Below, one piece after another: positions 1 through 12,357 of a stretch of DNA of 64,000 nucleotides. A program made the translations under genes and the position numbers. The stretch is taken from positions 301,371 through 365,370 of the forward strand of contig MNCI01001868.1 of NCBI GenBank assembly GCA_015680685.1, read 5' to 3'. Source of the stretch: Gnetum montanum. Lineage: Eukaryota > Streptophyta > Gnetopsida > Gnetales > Gnetaceae. Below the pieces are notes generated by a model that had not been told where the DNA came from, did no database searches, and worked only from the letters and a program-made list of their open reading frames with translations. The stretch's first letter is position 1; each line of letters starts with the position of its first letter.

Positions 1-81
1 TAGTCCTTGGAATTCGATTGGATCATGCATGAAACACTTGTATTCGTATGGTTGAGTGTAGGGGTACCTTGCCACTCATCA
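1..81 (+). repeat. End of the 5' LTR of element A
   Basis: The segment matches the last 80 or so bases of the 3' LTR at 8204-8984, including GTAGGGGTACCTTGCCACTC, and ends in TCATCA immediately before the primer-binding site. The rest of the LTR lies outside the window, so the target-site duplication cannot be checked. Confidence 0.9.
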
Positions 82-82
82 T

Positions 83-100
83 TGGTGCCGTTGTTGGGGA
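83..100 (+). other. Primer-binding site of element A (tRNA-Asp)
   Basis: TGGTGCCGTTGTTGGGGA matches 15 of 18 bases of the complement of the plant tRNA-Asp 3' end, TGGCGCCGTTGCCGGGGA. All three differences are C to T, as expected from deamination of methylated cytosine. It primes minus-strand DNA synthesis and starts one base after the LTR. Confidence 0.85.
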
Positions 101-198
101 CCTAGTTGTTTGTGTGCTACGTAGAACATAGGAAATCATTCATATCATTGGGATGCTAGAACGAACTGTTAGGGTTAATCAAGAAAAGATAAGACAAT

Positions 199-2640
199 GG
201 TAAATCGCACACCGAACAAGACGAAAATGTCTTCTTCTTCGCACAAGAGCAGTTCACCGCCAAGGACTAACACAAGAGATAGTCGGTGACATAATACATG
301 TAATCAAGATCCGCTAGTTCCTCAACAATTTCATGCAGTATATACTCATTACGATGAGTATGTACCCAACTTTACCTTTATTCTCCATCAAGATGAACAA
401 CTGTGTTGGAGAGACTTGGAAGGTAACACAGTGTTGCCCCCAGATCAATTAGTCCTCAACATGCTCCTTCGTGCTCTCTCACAAATAGGCATGTCATTTT
501 TATATGTAGAATATGTTGCATGCGATCATGACACAAGGGAATACCATCCCACAGAAGAGAAATGTCAAAGGAACTTGCAACAGGAGATATATCATGCATC
601 CTTGAAGGGTAAATGGCCCCATAACGCTCTGCATGTCTTGAGCGAAATTAAGGGTGGTGAACTTGCTGCAATAGGTTCCCCACCAAATGATGTTCCTCCT
701 CCTAATGATGGTTAGGAGGTAGTGTATCAGAACCTACACTCCACGATTCACAACCCTGGTTTTGATACCCATGAACATGAAGTGTTCAAAGAAGGAACAC
801 AACCACACGATAAGGGTGGACGTTCTAATCATGATCACGATTGTGGCCAAGACCACCGAAGAGAAGGTAGAAAACACCATCATGGCGATGGTTCTCCTTC
901 TTATTCACCTTCATCGTCACATTCACCCTCTCCTTTAGTATCCAGCTATAGTCATAAGGAAACCAACAGTGAGGATAAAGGTAAATAGAGTGAAAAACAT
1001 CGACAAGGTAGTCGAGAACAAGGACGAGGACACTCTAAGGAATCAAGGCATGGAAGAAGGGAGAGTAGGGAACTACGTAGACACCATAGATGCTATGAAC
1101 GAGATGACCATGAAGAACCCCTACTTGTAACTAGAAGCATGCTAGACATAATAGAGGCCATAAGAGTTCCCAAAAGGCACAAAAAAGATAGTAGGATTAA
1201 GAGGTTAGACATGAATAACATCCCACGATTTGAGGGGGGATACAACGCTGATCCTCAAAATCATTTACAAGCATTCCACAATGCATGTGCCTTGCAGAAC
1301 ATAGAAAACGAATGGCAAAAACTGAAGTTGTTCCCAAGGACACTAGTGAAAGAAGCTGAAAGTTGGTACCAGTCCTTAGAATCGGAATCCATTTGGAGGT
1401 GGAGTACAATGTTAGAACTGTTTAATGATAAGTACCAAACGTACTCCTGAGTGTCTAACCTACAAAATAAAATCCAAGGATGGAAGCAAGGAAATCATGA
1501 ACCCTTGGATGCTACCATGGGCTGCTATTACACACTGTTACATTGTTGCCCTGGCCATGGTTATTCACAGTGAGATCAACNTAGCTACGAAAGAGAGAAG
1601 GTGCGGAAGAGTACAACCGAGATCCTTCCCTCCAAAAAAAGGGAGTGAGATTCTATGAGGAGGAAGAAGAGTCACCACTCGAAGAGATGGTGAATAGGAA
1701 AACTTTGCCATCCCAAAAGTTAACAACCAAAGTGTCAGCAAAGGTAGACCAAATGTGGGACTCCCTGGATAGTAGGTTTGAAACTGTTCTTAAAATTGTA
1801 GAGGAGTCTAGAGAGCGAGGTAGTGAGTATGACAAAAAGAAAAAGAGAGAAGTAGACAATGCACGTAACAAGGGTAAGGGTAAAATGGCCATCACCGAAG
1901 AGGTTGTGGGTTCAGATACAAACAATGACAGTGGATGTGAGATATGCCAATATGACCATCCTAAGGGATGTTGCCCAGTAATCTCACATCTACAAGAGTC
2001 TGGGGTATATGCACTCAACCTACGATTTAATAAATAGCAAGCACCTCGACAGTTACCTTATCCCCATGGTAACCCAAGGAAGTTCCACCAACCTTCAACA
2101 TATTATCCAAGTGGAACTCCACCATAACCCATTGAGCAACATGAATAGTGGCAATACCCATAGTCATGGGGGATGCCACCACCAAGGCAACAATACTCCT
2201 ACCAGTAACCAGACCCATATGGCTACTACGTGTAGCATCCAATCTCTCTAGATGACTTTGTTGGTCACGTTACACCACAACATCACTACCAAGCTCGAGA
2301 GTATTTTAGAACTCCTTTTCCTAGGGGAGATAACCCACAAGCATACCATCCTTCAAATCCATCTGCAACTCTCACATCAATAGCTCCATTACCACCTACT
2401 CCAGCAATGCAAGGGGAATTGCCTACTCAACTGTAGCAACGCAATGTCACGAGGGTTGTGAATCCTCAACTAGTAGTTGGTTCTGACAACCTCATGAAGA
2501 AAAGACCTTTCTTTAGAACCAACAGTCCAACCAAGCGCTCACAACCACAAACCATTGAACATCTAAAGGCCTCCCTATCAAATAAGGCTTCAGAGCTCCC
2601 TTCAAACCAAACATCAAGCTCAACGCATACGGTTATGTTA
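199..2640 (+). pseudogene. gag: Degenerate gag of element A
   Basis: Gag forms the intracellular particle that packages the element RNA. The first in-frame ATG after the leader is at 199. Open pieces are 416-715, 722-988, 1139-1450 and 1645-2037. The first half is rich in His, Ser and Arg. The gag core (about 1190-1500) has the LKLFPRTLVKEAESWY and LFNDKYQTYS motifs of the retrotransposon gag domain. A zinc-knuckle-like CX2CX3HX3C (CEICQYDHPKGC) lies at about 1936-1971, and a Pro/Gln-rich tail follows. Stops at about 713, 985 and 1448 and a frame change near 1450-1645 inactivate it. Position 1581 is an N. Confidence 0.8.
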
Positions 2641-3200
2641 ACACATGTCGTTACTGACTGGATTAAGCTTGGCCACCTTCCCAGAAAATTCTCTAATCCT
2701 GGAAGCCCTCTAATCTATCTCCAAGTTGTTGGGAATGAACAATGTAAAGCTCTTATGGACTTAGGTTTTGGAGTCAACCTAATATCACAACAGATGTACA
2801 AAGCCTGGAACCTACCTCCATTAAGGAAGAGTAATATTCTCCTAGAGTTGGTCAACCAGTCCATCACTGTCCCCTTGGGACTGGTGGAGGACTGTGTGTG
2901 GGTGGTCGTATCTAGCTGATTTCCTAGTCATACAAGTGAACAACGGTAAAGGGGACTTCCGAATAATAATGGGAAGAGCATGGCTAAGTACTATATATGC
3001 ACACCTAGGAATTCGTGATCTTTCCTTGGAAATATCCAAGAAGAACACCTTTGGAAAGATCGAGAAGAAGAAAGTTCCATGCATCGCATACAGTGACATA
3101 GGGTGCAATTGCGTGCAGAGATCATGGATTATGCAAAGTTTAGCATTGCATGCATGCAATCAATGTGCACAAGACATTAATATACAAAAGTGACTGTATG
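2641..3200 (+). pseudogene. Degenerate aspartic protease of element A
   Basis: The protease cleaves the polyprotein. The retropepsin core at about 2690-2900 reads ALMDLGFGVNLISQQMY. The catalytic Asp is kept in a DLG context, which replaces the usual DSG in Athila elements, but the normal Ala-Ser after it is Phe-Gly. The reading frame shifts near 2890, where the flap and second half continue in another frame (2894-3193). It is inactive as it stands. Confidence 0.75.
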
Positions 3201-3235
3201 TAGCAGCCACATGACAAGAAGACACCCAGTGGCCG

Positions 3236-4270
3236 ATGGCTGATCAAGAGAGCAACTCACTAATGTGCATGGAACTAACTGAGGGAATAACTAGTGCTTA
3301 CATTGAAAGCATAGATACACTAGAGCAAGTCTGTTGCCAACTTCCAAGCCTTAACCTTGAAAACATCAATTGGGGGAAGCTGGAAATTCCTAAAAAATTT
3401 AAACAAGAGCCCCAAGATTTGAAACCAATGCCCATCGGTCTGGAATATATGACCCTTGAAAATGGAAAATCGGGGATCATCAATGCAAGACTTGTTCCTA
3501 AAAAAAAAAGAAAGACTACTGAAAGTGATAAAGAAGTGGTCAAAAGCCTTTGCTTGGTCATACCCCAAATTAACTGGAATAGATCCTAGGATATGCCAGC
3601 ATAGGATTTACACTGATCCCTCCATGAAACCTCGAAAACAACCGTAGAGGCGATTGTACTCAAAATTGAAGCAAATAGTAAAAGAAGAAATATAATAGCT
3701 TCTTAAGGCTGGGTTCATATATCCCATTGTTGATAGCAAATGGGTTAGCCCTCTGGTGATCGTTCCTAAAAAGGGAGGCAAATGGAGGGTGTGTATAGAT
3801 TTTAGGCTGCTGAACATTTAAGGATCACTTTTCGTTGCCATTCATTGACCAAGTCTTAGATACCATAGCAGGGCATCGTTATTTTAGTCTTTTGGATGGC
3901 TATAGTGGATACAAACAAATACGGATAACCCTAGAAGATCAAGCCAATACAACATTCACCAATCCTTGGAAAAAGTTTGCATATAAACAAATGCCGTTTG
4001 GCTTGTCCAATGCCCCTGCCATGTTTGAATGCCTAGTTCTAAGCATATTCCAACAACAGATAGGAAATGAAGTGGAAGTCTTTATGGACGACTTCTCCAC
4101 TTATGAAAAAAGTTTTGATGAAGCCTTGGATTGATTGGAGCAAGTGCTAAAAAGATGCGTAGAAACCAACTTAAGGCTCAACTGGCAGAAAAGCCATTTA
4201 ATGGTCCAAGAAGGCATGGTACTTGGGCATAAGGTTTCACATTTAGGAATAGATGTAGACCCAGATAAAG
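3236..4270 (+). pseudogene. Degenerate reverse transcriptase of element A
   Basis: This domain copies element RNA into DNA. The N-terminal linker (3236-3589) is followed by the 'FAWSYPKLTGIDP' entry motif near 3550. Fingers and palm then follow: VIVPKKGGKWRVCIDF near 3758, LLDGYSGYKQI near 3890 and QMPFGLSNAPA near 3990. The catalytic motif is FMDD in VEVFMDDFSTY near 4075-4105, and LGHKVSHLGIDVDPDKV near 4225 is the end of the domain. Stops at about 3644, 3693, 3819 and 4132 and frame changes near 3580 and 3830 inactivate it. The catalytic Asp pair itself is intact. Confidence 0.9.
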
Positions 4271-5052
4271 TTAGGGTTATCTAAGGAATCACCCGTGAAC
4301 TGGAAACTGTCAAAGACATTTGGTCATTCCTTGGACACATTGGCTATTATATGAGATTCATTGAGAACTTCTCCAAGATTGCCAAACCGTTGGTAGAGCT
4401 AACAAAGAAGGATGCACCATTCGAATGGACCAGGGAATGTGAATGAGCATTCCAAACTATGAAACAAAAGCTTGTAGAAACACCCATTCTACAAGCTCCT
4501 GATTGGTCCAGACCATTCCATATAATGAGTGATTCATCCAATTATGTCTTAGGAGCCATACTTACATAGTTAGATGACCAAAAACGTCCTTACTACATGC
4601 ACTGTGCAATTTGGAGTATCGTCGATGCACAACTTAACTATAAAACTACAGAAAAAGAATTAATGGCTGTAGTGTTTGCACTGGATAAGTTTAGGCACTA
4701 TGTGTTAGGTTACAAAGTGTTCATCCATATGGATCATAGTGCAATCCGGTTCCTCATGAACAAGCCAATGGTTAGCCCTTGTATCATATGATGGCCAGTA
4801 ATCCTACAAGAGTTTGATCTAACGATGATCGATCGAAAGGGCACCAAGAACATAGTTGCAGATCATTTATTTTGGTTGCATTGGGACAACAAAGAGGATA
4901 AATATGTAATGTTTGATCATTTTCCTGATGAAGCTCTCTTTGCCGGTGTAGTGAACAACCAACTCATGGAGATGAATTGGTATAGTAGCATTCTCACCTA
5001 TCTCCTTATCCAAAAAACACCTCAGGATTTGGACTTTAGGAAGAAACAATAG
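4271..5052 (+). pseudogene. Degenerate RNase H of element A
   Basis: RNase H removes the RNA template. The connection region has FLGHIGYYMRFIENFSKIAK near 4330. The RNase H core follows with SDSSNYVLGAIL near 4530, TEKELMAVVFALDKFRHYV near 4640 and the HMDHSAIRFL motif near 4725. Stops near 4281, 4444, 4567 and 4789 break the frame. Only one RNase H is present, unlike the dual RNase H of element H. Confidence 0.85.
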
Positions 5053-6240
5053 TTTCTTCATAGAGCCAAGTACTTCATGGAGATCAACGGACAACTTTAC
5101 AAAGTGTGTCCTGATGGCTTGGTTTGATGGTGCGTGCTTGAGGTGGACCAACTAACAGTTCTCCAAGATGCTCATGAGAGCCCTCGTGGGGTTCACTATG
5201 TGGGGAGATGAACAGCTATTAAGATCCTACTTGCAAGATATTACTGGCCAACATTATTTCGGGACACCCATCAATTTGTCCAATCTTGTGAGCACTGTCA
5301 ACGTGATGGGGGAATGATTGCTAGAATGGAGGATCGGCAACAATGGATTCAACCTTTAGAACCCTTTGACATTTGGGGAATAGACTTCATGGGTTCCATT
5401 ACACCAATGTCCAATGGAAAAGCTTACATCATTATTGCCATAGACTATCTAATGAATTGGGCTGAAGCAGCTACTGTTACAAACTGCACATCATCTACAA
5501 CTGCACGATTTTTGCAACAAGAAATCGTAAATAGGTTTGGTGTGCCACGTGCACTTATCTCAGATAATGGAACACACTTCACAGGTGCAACGTTTTGGAA
5601 GTTAATGCAACGCTTAGGGGTTGAACATAAATTGACTACACCTTATCACCCCCAACCTAATGGACAAGCCGAGGTTACTAATAGGGAGATCACTAAAATA
5701 TTAACAAGGACAATTAGCAAGTATAGGCGAGATTGGAGCACTAAACTAAATAATGCTCTTTGGGCATACCGCTCCACTTTGAAACTCCCTACAGGCTACT
5801 CTCCCTATGAGTTAGTGTACAAAAAAATTCCAAAGCTTCCGATTCAAACCAAGCTCTGTACACTATCCATGGCTTTTGACATCCACCTCAACCTTCATCT
5901 ACCACAAAAAAAAAGGTTGGTAACTTTAAACGTGCTAGACAAAAATTGATTAGCTACCCTGTCATCAAATGAGTTGCACAAGGCATATAACAAGCAATGT
6001 CATGACTTGAAAATTTGAAAGGTTAAGTATCAACTAGAAGATAAGGTTCTCTACTGGAAACCCACACATGTGCCACAATGCACAAAATTTCAAACACTGT
6101 GGAAAGGACCTTACATTATTCATACAACCTTTCCTTCAGGGGCCATGACCATATACAAACTTGAGAGCCCTAATAAGCGATTACTAGTCAATGTGCAATA
6201 GAGCAAACCCTTCCATGAACTTAGGACAGCGAGTGCCCAT
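5053..6240 (+). pseudogene. Degenerate integrase of element A
   Basis: Integrase joins the DNA copy to the genome. The zinc-binding HHCC region (about 5170-5310) keeps the two His and the CEHCQ cysteines. The catalytic core is open for 211 codons (5314-5949). It keeps the DDE triad: Asp in GIDFMGS, Asp in SDNGTHF and Glu in GQAEVTNRE. The C-terminal part has the usual WKGPY motif near 6100 and ends with a stop at about 6198. The HHCC part and the C-terminal part carry stops. This is the best preserved domain of element A. Confidence 0.9.
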
Positions 6241-8190
6241 AAGACCTCTAAGAAGGAATGACCCTGTTCATTATTTCGGATCTCCTCCTTTCAACACAGT
6301 CATGGGGGAGATGGCCACCTCTGCTAATCATTTGAGGCCCTTAGTTCCTTTTTAAGTTTTTATTTTACACATTTTTGTTTTACAAATTTCTTTAACTTTT
6401 CTTGTTTTTTTTTGCAACATTGTTCATAATTTTTCATTTCTTTGTATTTTTGTTTGTGTTGTTAGGTTCGTCACCTAATAAGTGCTCTTGGTGGTAGTAT
6501 GAACTGTATTCTATTGATTGCTAATGTTTGGTTTTTACCTTTGAGTTATAATGTTGATGCTATGGTATGGTTCTTTTTATATAACAGGCAATGAGTCCAC
6601 ATCATCCATGCATTCATAAATTTCTATGGTCTCTCTTAGCTTGGAAAGGTACAGTCCCCTTCTTTAAATAAGAGAACTATCAACGAATTGGTGACTGAGC
6701 ATTTCTCAAACTAAGGAAGGACTCAAGGATTGAAAAGGGTGTGAATTCAAGGGGATTTGATGCATTTGTGTTGACTATTCTCTTGGGTTCTTGGATGTTT
6801 TCTTCTTGGGGTTTTCTTACCATTTCGACGTTGCTCCATTATTGGGAAGCTGAGCTAATAAAAATAATAAGTCTTTGCATGGTGTGGTTTTCACGCAAAA
6901 AAAAAATAAAAAAAAAATAGTGAGAATTCAAAGCACACCCCTTAGAAAAAATAATCATCTAGGCTACAAGCATTGGTTATGGAGCTAAACCAATGTGTTC
7001 CCTCTAACTAAGACCCTCTCTCGCTTCCTACTTTTTCCTTTCTCGTTTTCTCAGAATGGTGGTGACTCTTTGATGGAAGCATTTTTGTTACTTCAGGTGG
7101 ATGGATTGGCCAAGTGTATTAATGTGAAGTGACTAGATGAGGATTGTTTGAGGCTAGATTAGGAATGAGATCTACTAAGTCACCTTAACCATAAATACAC
7201 AAGGGGCTGTACACCACCTTGTTCTTGGGACTCCATTCCATTCTCTTTTCCTCATCATTCTTTCTTTCTCCATTTTCCACCTCATTTCTGGTGTATCAAT
7301 ACTCTATATTTTGGTTGATGCATTGTGTTCTTGTTGGTAAAATCTTGTGGTTAATACTTCAAATCTTGCTTTCAAATGACATTTCCAAAGCCTACAGACT
7401 CTTTGAAATTGGGATTGTTAGGGCATTAAAGGCATGAGCCTGCTTTGGGGAGGATCCACTAGCATTCCTAATTGGTGCATCAGTTAATATCTTTTCCTTA
7501 AAAATTTCCGCAATCAACAGTTATTTTGTTCATTTCCACCTCTGACATCCATTTTATTAGCGTTGCCGTTGTTTCTTTTTCTCCATCTTTCTGATTCCTT
7601 ATCTTTTTCCATTCTATCGCTACCAGAGGATCGCTCTTAGTCATGAGGGTCCTAGTCCAATTTTTTTGATTTTCTCCTAACCCCTACACCTTGGGTAGTC
7701 ACCAGTGTTATATCTCTAGAATCCATATTAGCCATATCACAACTTAGCCAATGGACCGTACACCAAGGCAAGGTATCAATTACATTGTGATTTATTTATC
7801 CTTGCTAATATGAGACTGTGTTGTGTGTGCAGATGGCAATCATACAAAAATGGACTGGAGTTGGGGGAAACACTTAGGATGGACTGGTGCTGGAACAATC
7901 ATGCAAGGAACAAGATTGATGGTGTAGTTATGGATGGACAATGGAAGGCGTAATTTTGGCATCGGCAGCAACACATCTTCTTCTTTTCTCTCTCTTCTCT
8001 CTCAGCTACCAAATAAGGCTGGACGTCAAATGTGTATAGTGTTCACTCTTGTGGTCATGAACACTAATATTGCCATGTATTATAATGATGATCCGTTCAC
8101 ATGTCACCCCATTCACCATTAGTGTCATTCAAGTCAATAATCCCATACCTTCCCATATTTTGTAAGGAACTTGAGGACGAGTTTTCATTT
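6241..8190 (+). other. Non-coding 3' region of element A with remnants of the second ORF leader
   Basis: No long ORF is present. An A-rich tract lies at 6894-6920. The block at about 7375-7465 is shared with B, C, D and F. At 7773-7832 a 60-nt intron-like sequence ends in TGTGTGCAG right before an ATG at 7833, as in B, C and F. After that ATG only about 300 bp of broken coding sequence remains where B, C and F have a 2.8-kb ORF. The last 100 bp (AGTCAATAATCCCATACC onward) again match C and F. Element A therefore probably once carried the second ORF and lost most of it. Confidence 0.65.
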
Positions 8191-8203
8191 AGTCATGGGG
8201 GTA
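8191..8203 (+). other. Polypurine tract of element A
   Basis: AGTCATGGGGGTA directly precedes the 3' LTR. The same sequence precedes the 3' LTRs of B, C and F, so it is the conserved primer for plus-strand synthesis. Confidence 0.8.
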
Positions 8204-8984
8204 TGATGAGCCACGATATCGTGTATGCGATATCGCATCCTGCCTCATTATCTATAAATAAGAGGCAGCTTCCCTTGTTTAGGAGAGTAAGACTTAGACC
8301 CTTAGCTAAACTCTTGCAGTTTTACCATTCTAGAGTTAGAATAATTCTTGTGTGCCCACAGTAGGAGTCATAGAGTGAACAAATCTTTATTCGAGCAATT
8401 TTTACCTGAGCACACATTTGTGTACAGCAATAAAGATGAACTTTATGATAAACCTTGAAGCATACAGATTAAGCTAAATAGTAATTAATTATTATTGATT
8501 GTTCAATTGCTTTCTTAGTTAATTAATCTCCCTATCAACCCTTGACTCTCCTAGTTAAGTACACTCAGTATGATTGCTTTGAGCATGTGTGTAACGCTTG
8601 GTAACCTAGTAATGATTAGCATTTGGTAATCCCAGTAGCATTACACTGGTTCAGGATGTGTGCAGCAAGTGGGAATAGATTTCGGTGTTAGGAACAATTA
8701 GAACTTATTTAGTGAATAGTCAATGAAAGTTAGTCACTTAGTTCTCCTTACCTTCCCCTATTAGCATAAGACATTAAAAAGATAAAATCTATAAAAATCA
8801 TATACCGTAAGCTTACTTAACCATACAACTATGAAAATACAAGTAAGTTTGGAAAGACAATGGTTGATTAACCTTGAGTGTTTCATTAAGGCGCGTAAGC
8901 ACTTAGTCCTTGGAGTTTGATTGGATTACACGTGAAACGCTCGTATTCATATGGTTGAGTGTAGGGGTACCTCGCCACTTATCA
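8204..8984 (+). repeat. 3' LTR of element A (781 bp)
   Basis: It starts TGATGAG and ends CTTATCA, with near-perfect terminal inverted repeats. Two GATATC palindromes 14 bp apart (8215, 8229) lie just upstream of a TATA box at 8253-8260. The U5 end matches the 5' fragment at 1-81. Confidence 0.9.
8253..8260 (+). promoter_or_regulatory. LTR TATA box of element A
   Basis: TATAAATA in the context CTATAAATAAGAGG sits about 24 bp after the last GATATC palindrome. The same arrangement is seen in the LTRs of B and C. Confidence 0.7.
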
Positions 8985-10219
8985 CTAATCTTGAAGAGCA
9001 TCATAATAGAATATCAATCATAATAGTATTCTTTATTTTCCTTAGTTTTGAGGTAGTGGTTTTCCTAGGGCTAGAAGACCCAATGTTTTTGTCTTTCAAA
9101 TATTTGTTGAAGTGCATAGCAGGGATCAAACACCCTTACTTTTTATTTACTATCATAGGGCTTAATCATGTTGAGTCCTATATCTTGGCCACAGTAATAG
9201 AGGAATGTTTTGCAAGATGCATAGATCCTACATAGGCAGAATAAGAGGTCAAGTTCAGATTCTTGAATTTTTTCCAAAATTCTAGGTTTGAAAGTAGCAA
9301 AATCAAGGTCTTGTGCCTATCATAAGAAAGGATTTTAATGAGTTGTTTCAACCCTACATGTTTCATATGAGGCTTTTTTTCTTACAAGAAGAGAAAAAAC
9401 CAATTGCTTGAAACACATGATTTTGAAAGAGCATTTGCTTTAAATAAGGTGAAGGTAGCACAAATTTATTTGGGTTGTTAAGAATATCCATTTCTTACAT
9501 AGATCATAGATTGCCTTAAATGTTTTATAACAAAATAAGAAAATTTGAAAGAAATATCTAATAAAAAACAAGCCAACATACTAAGAGTAATGCCAAAAAG
9601 ATGATTTTTTCTCTAAGCTAAAATGATAAAAGCTTTTACAAAAGTTTCTAAATTTCACTAAGAAATTTGAAATGACTCAACTATTGCTTACCCTGAATCG
9701 CTTTTTTTCAAGAAACTTTCATGGGAATCCTTTGGAAGAAGAAACCCTTGTAAATGTTCAAGAGCAAATTTCTTAGCATTGTCAATTTCAAAGACTTAAT
9801 GAGGAAAATGTAGGAAGTATGTGAAATTAAAGAGATGGAAAGAAACATGCAAGTTCCTTAAAATAATGACATCATCTACAATTGAGGATCTTTACTAAAA
9901 TTTTCAACATTCTCAAAAACACCATACATTAGGAAATTCTAGGTAGTAGGGTTTTGACAAAGCTAAAAAATGCTAACTTGTTAGGCTCATCTTATAATTT
10001 TAGATCTATCATGATTCTACAAAGTTGCATATGAAGATTGCAACATATTTCTTCTAAACCTTAAGATGGAGAGCATTACATTAGGTATAGAACCCTTAAA
10101 TGAATTATTAGTCATAACAAGAGATAGAGAAAATGAAAATTGTAAGGAAAGAATTAGTGAAATAATGACTACGAGAAAGAGTATAATGATAGTGGAAAAA
10201 ACATATATTATAATGATAA
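8985..10219. other. AT-rich DNA between element A and a LINE fragment, no gene recognised
   Basis: Only short chance ORFs are present (for example 8951-9235, which starts inside the LTR). No repeat, LTR end or domain was recognised. Confidence 0.5.
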
Positions 10220-10910
10220 AACATCATCATCATCAGCATCCTAGCCTTATCTTGATAATATGGGTTATGCTACATGAGTTTTTTTTACCATTCACCTCTA
10301 TGAAAGGCTAGATATTTTTTATTTGTAGTTTCTTCAAATTATCTTTGATTGTTTTTTCCCATGTCTTCTTTGGTTTGATCTTAAGTAGTGATATTTTCTT
10401 GAGCTATATCCACTAACATAATATCATTTGCAAATACCATACATGAAGGAATTTCATCTTGTATTTTCTTTGTTAATTCATCTATAATAATGATGAATAA
10501 GTATGGGCTAAGTGTAGACCCTTAATGTAGACCTACTAGGACTGGAAAATTAGATGTTGTTCCACAAGTTGTTTCAATTTTGTGGTAGCTCCTTCATATA
10601 TGTTTTGAATCACTTTAATATATTTAGTAGGGATGTTTTTCCTCTATAAGGCCCACTAAGTAATATCTCTAGACACTCTATCATATGCTTTTTCCAAGTC
10701 AATGAAGATCATATGAAGATTTTTTCTATGTTTTTTAAATTCTCCATCAATTGTCATATAAAGAAAATAGCCTCTATAGTAGATCTTCCTAGCATAAATC
10801 CAAATTGATTTTCTGATATTGTTGATTCAAGTCTGAGATGTTGCTCTATGACTCTCTCCCAAAGCTTTATAGTATGGCTCATTAGCTTGATCTCTCTATA
10901 GGTTGCACAT
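10220..10910 (-). mobile_element. 5'-truncated non-LTR retrotransposon (LINE, RTE-like) fragment
   Basis: Read on the minus strand, the segment encodes pieces of a LINE reverse transcriptase. These include an 'ARRSTIEAIF' motif near 10760-10800, a KAYDR-like region near 10690, and the catalytic box near 10411-10441, which reads FANDIMLVD where active elements have FADD. It ends in a GATGATGATG microsatellite (10222-10235, read on the minus strand), the typical 3' tail of RTE elements. Frameshifts and stops are numerous. The missing 5' part and the lost catalytic Asp show an old dead copy. Confidence 0.7.
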
Positions 10911-12224
10911 ATAATGATAAAACATGAAAGCATGAATAATATATACGAGAACTAACATATTGGAATGACAAAAACATGTAAGTATAAAAATTGATGTATT
11001 CCATAGTATTTCTAGTAATATAAAAATAAATAGTATATATCTAGCAAAACATAAAATATCTAGGATCCAATTACAAAACACATGATAAATAAAGACTCTC
11101 TAACATGTGCAAATATTATAACATGCTATAGAATAAAAATTCTAATTGCTAGAAATTAAACATGCATAATATTCAAAAATCAATAGTCAATGGCATAAAA
11201 TCTTCTTACTCCATCTACCTATGGAAATCTAAGAATAAAAGAGAAATTTTGTATAAACTAAGGAAGAGTTAGAAAGGTATTACTAATAAAATTGAAGGAT
11301 GCTAAGAAAAACCTAGTAGATAAAATAATAGACATCCTTCAACGTGAGTAAAGGGGTACACAAATATTATGATAATGTATAGAAAAATCATAAAGCGAAT
11401 GTTAATAGCCCATTACATATAAAACTTAATCTATTCACTAAGTAACATAGTTCAATGTGCTAATGCCCAAGTCAAAATTTATAATAGTAAGACATAATAA
11501 AACAATAGAATGAATTATGTAAAAAATATAATAAAATACCATCAAGATATTAGGCTTGATCGGAATAAAAACTATTAAGAAAATTGAATAAAATACCAAA
11601 AATAGGAAAGTGTAAAATCCACATAGCTAATCGAAGCTCATTACATGGTACAAAAATACTAGCTAAACATTACAACTTAGAAAACACAACATTTTACCAA
11701 CTTAAATAAAATGCTAAGAAAATGCACAAAACTAATTCTATGTATCAACTTCTCTAGATAATTCATCATCTTTACTACTAATTGAATCATCTAAAAAGCA
11801 TAAAAGAAAAAGGAAAGTTAGTTCTAAAACTAAGTATGGAAAAAAAACTACAAGTACTCTCTTAAGGATTTTGGAATCAGACATCAGATAGCTAGATAGT
11901 CAAGTACAAGAGGCAGTTGCATCTAAAGAATTAGTACAAAACATCCAAGCATAAATATTATAAAATAAATAACATTAAAATAAAATAAATATTATCAAAC
12001 TATTCAAAAGAATTTACCACAACCCCTAAACCCAAATCTTGTGAAAGCATAGCATCTTATCTTACTTTCCAAATTTTAAAGTTAAGATATGTATTTGTTG
12101 TGCATAATAAGATTTTTTCAAAAATGTTAAAATCAAAATAAAGAATCAAACTTATTTTCTTAAATGTTAGTTGGAATACCATCTTGATTTCTACCATACA
12201 TTAAGGTGAGAAGCCCAAATTCTT

Positions 12225-12357
12225 CTACTCTCTTCCCCTTCTAATACCACATTGTTAAAGGTAACAAAGCATTAAATCCACTACTCTCTTCCCCTTCTAA
12301 TATGACATTGTTAAAGGCAACAAAGCATTAACTCCACTGCTCTCTTCCCCTTCTAAT
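12225..12357. repeat. Tandem repeat, 56-bp unit, about 2.4 copies
   Basis: CTACTCTCTTCCCCTTCTAA recurs at 12225, 12281 and, with one change, 12337, giving a constant 56-bp period. The copies differ at few positions, so the duplication is younger than the surrounding DNA. Confidence 0.85.

Larger units (their letters stand above)
1..8984 (+). mobile_element. Element A: Athila-like Ty3/gypsy LTR retrotransposon, 5' LTR cut by the window edge
   Basis: The order is LTR end, tRNA-Asp primer-binding site, gag, protease, reverse transcriptase, RNase H, integrase, non-coding 3' region, polypurine tract and 3' LTR, all on the plus strand. Domain order with integrase last defines Ty3/gypsy. The DLG protease motif, FMDDFS reverse-transcriptase motif and tRNA-Asp primer site point to the Athila lineage. 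The frame is broken by many stop codons and some frameshifts, so the copy cannot encode working proteins. It is the only Athila-like copy in the window that keeps pol. Its relatives B, C, D and F share its spacer but have no pol. Confidence 0.9.

Noticed and set aside
8951-9235. 94-codon open frame crossing the right end of the element A LTR
   Set aside because: It starts inside the LTR and runs into unrelated flanking DNA. A protein spanning an insertion junction is not credible without more support.
10066-10311. 81-codon plus-strand frame rich in His and Ile
   Set aside because: Its His run is the complement of the GATGATG tail of the LINE, so it is a shadow of a microsatellite.
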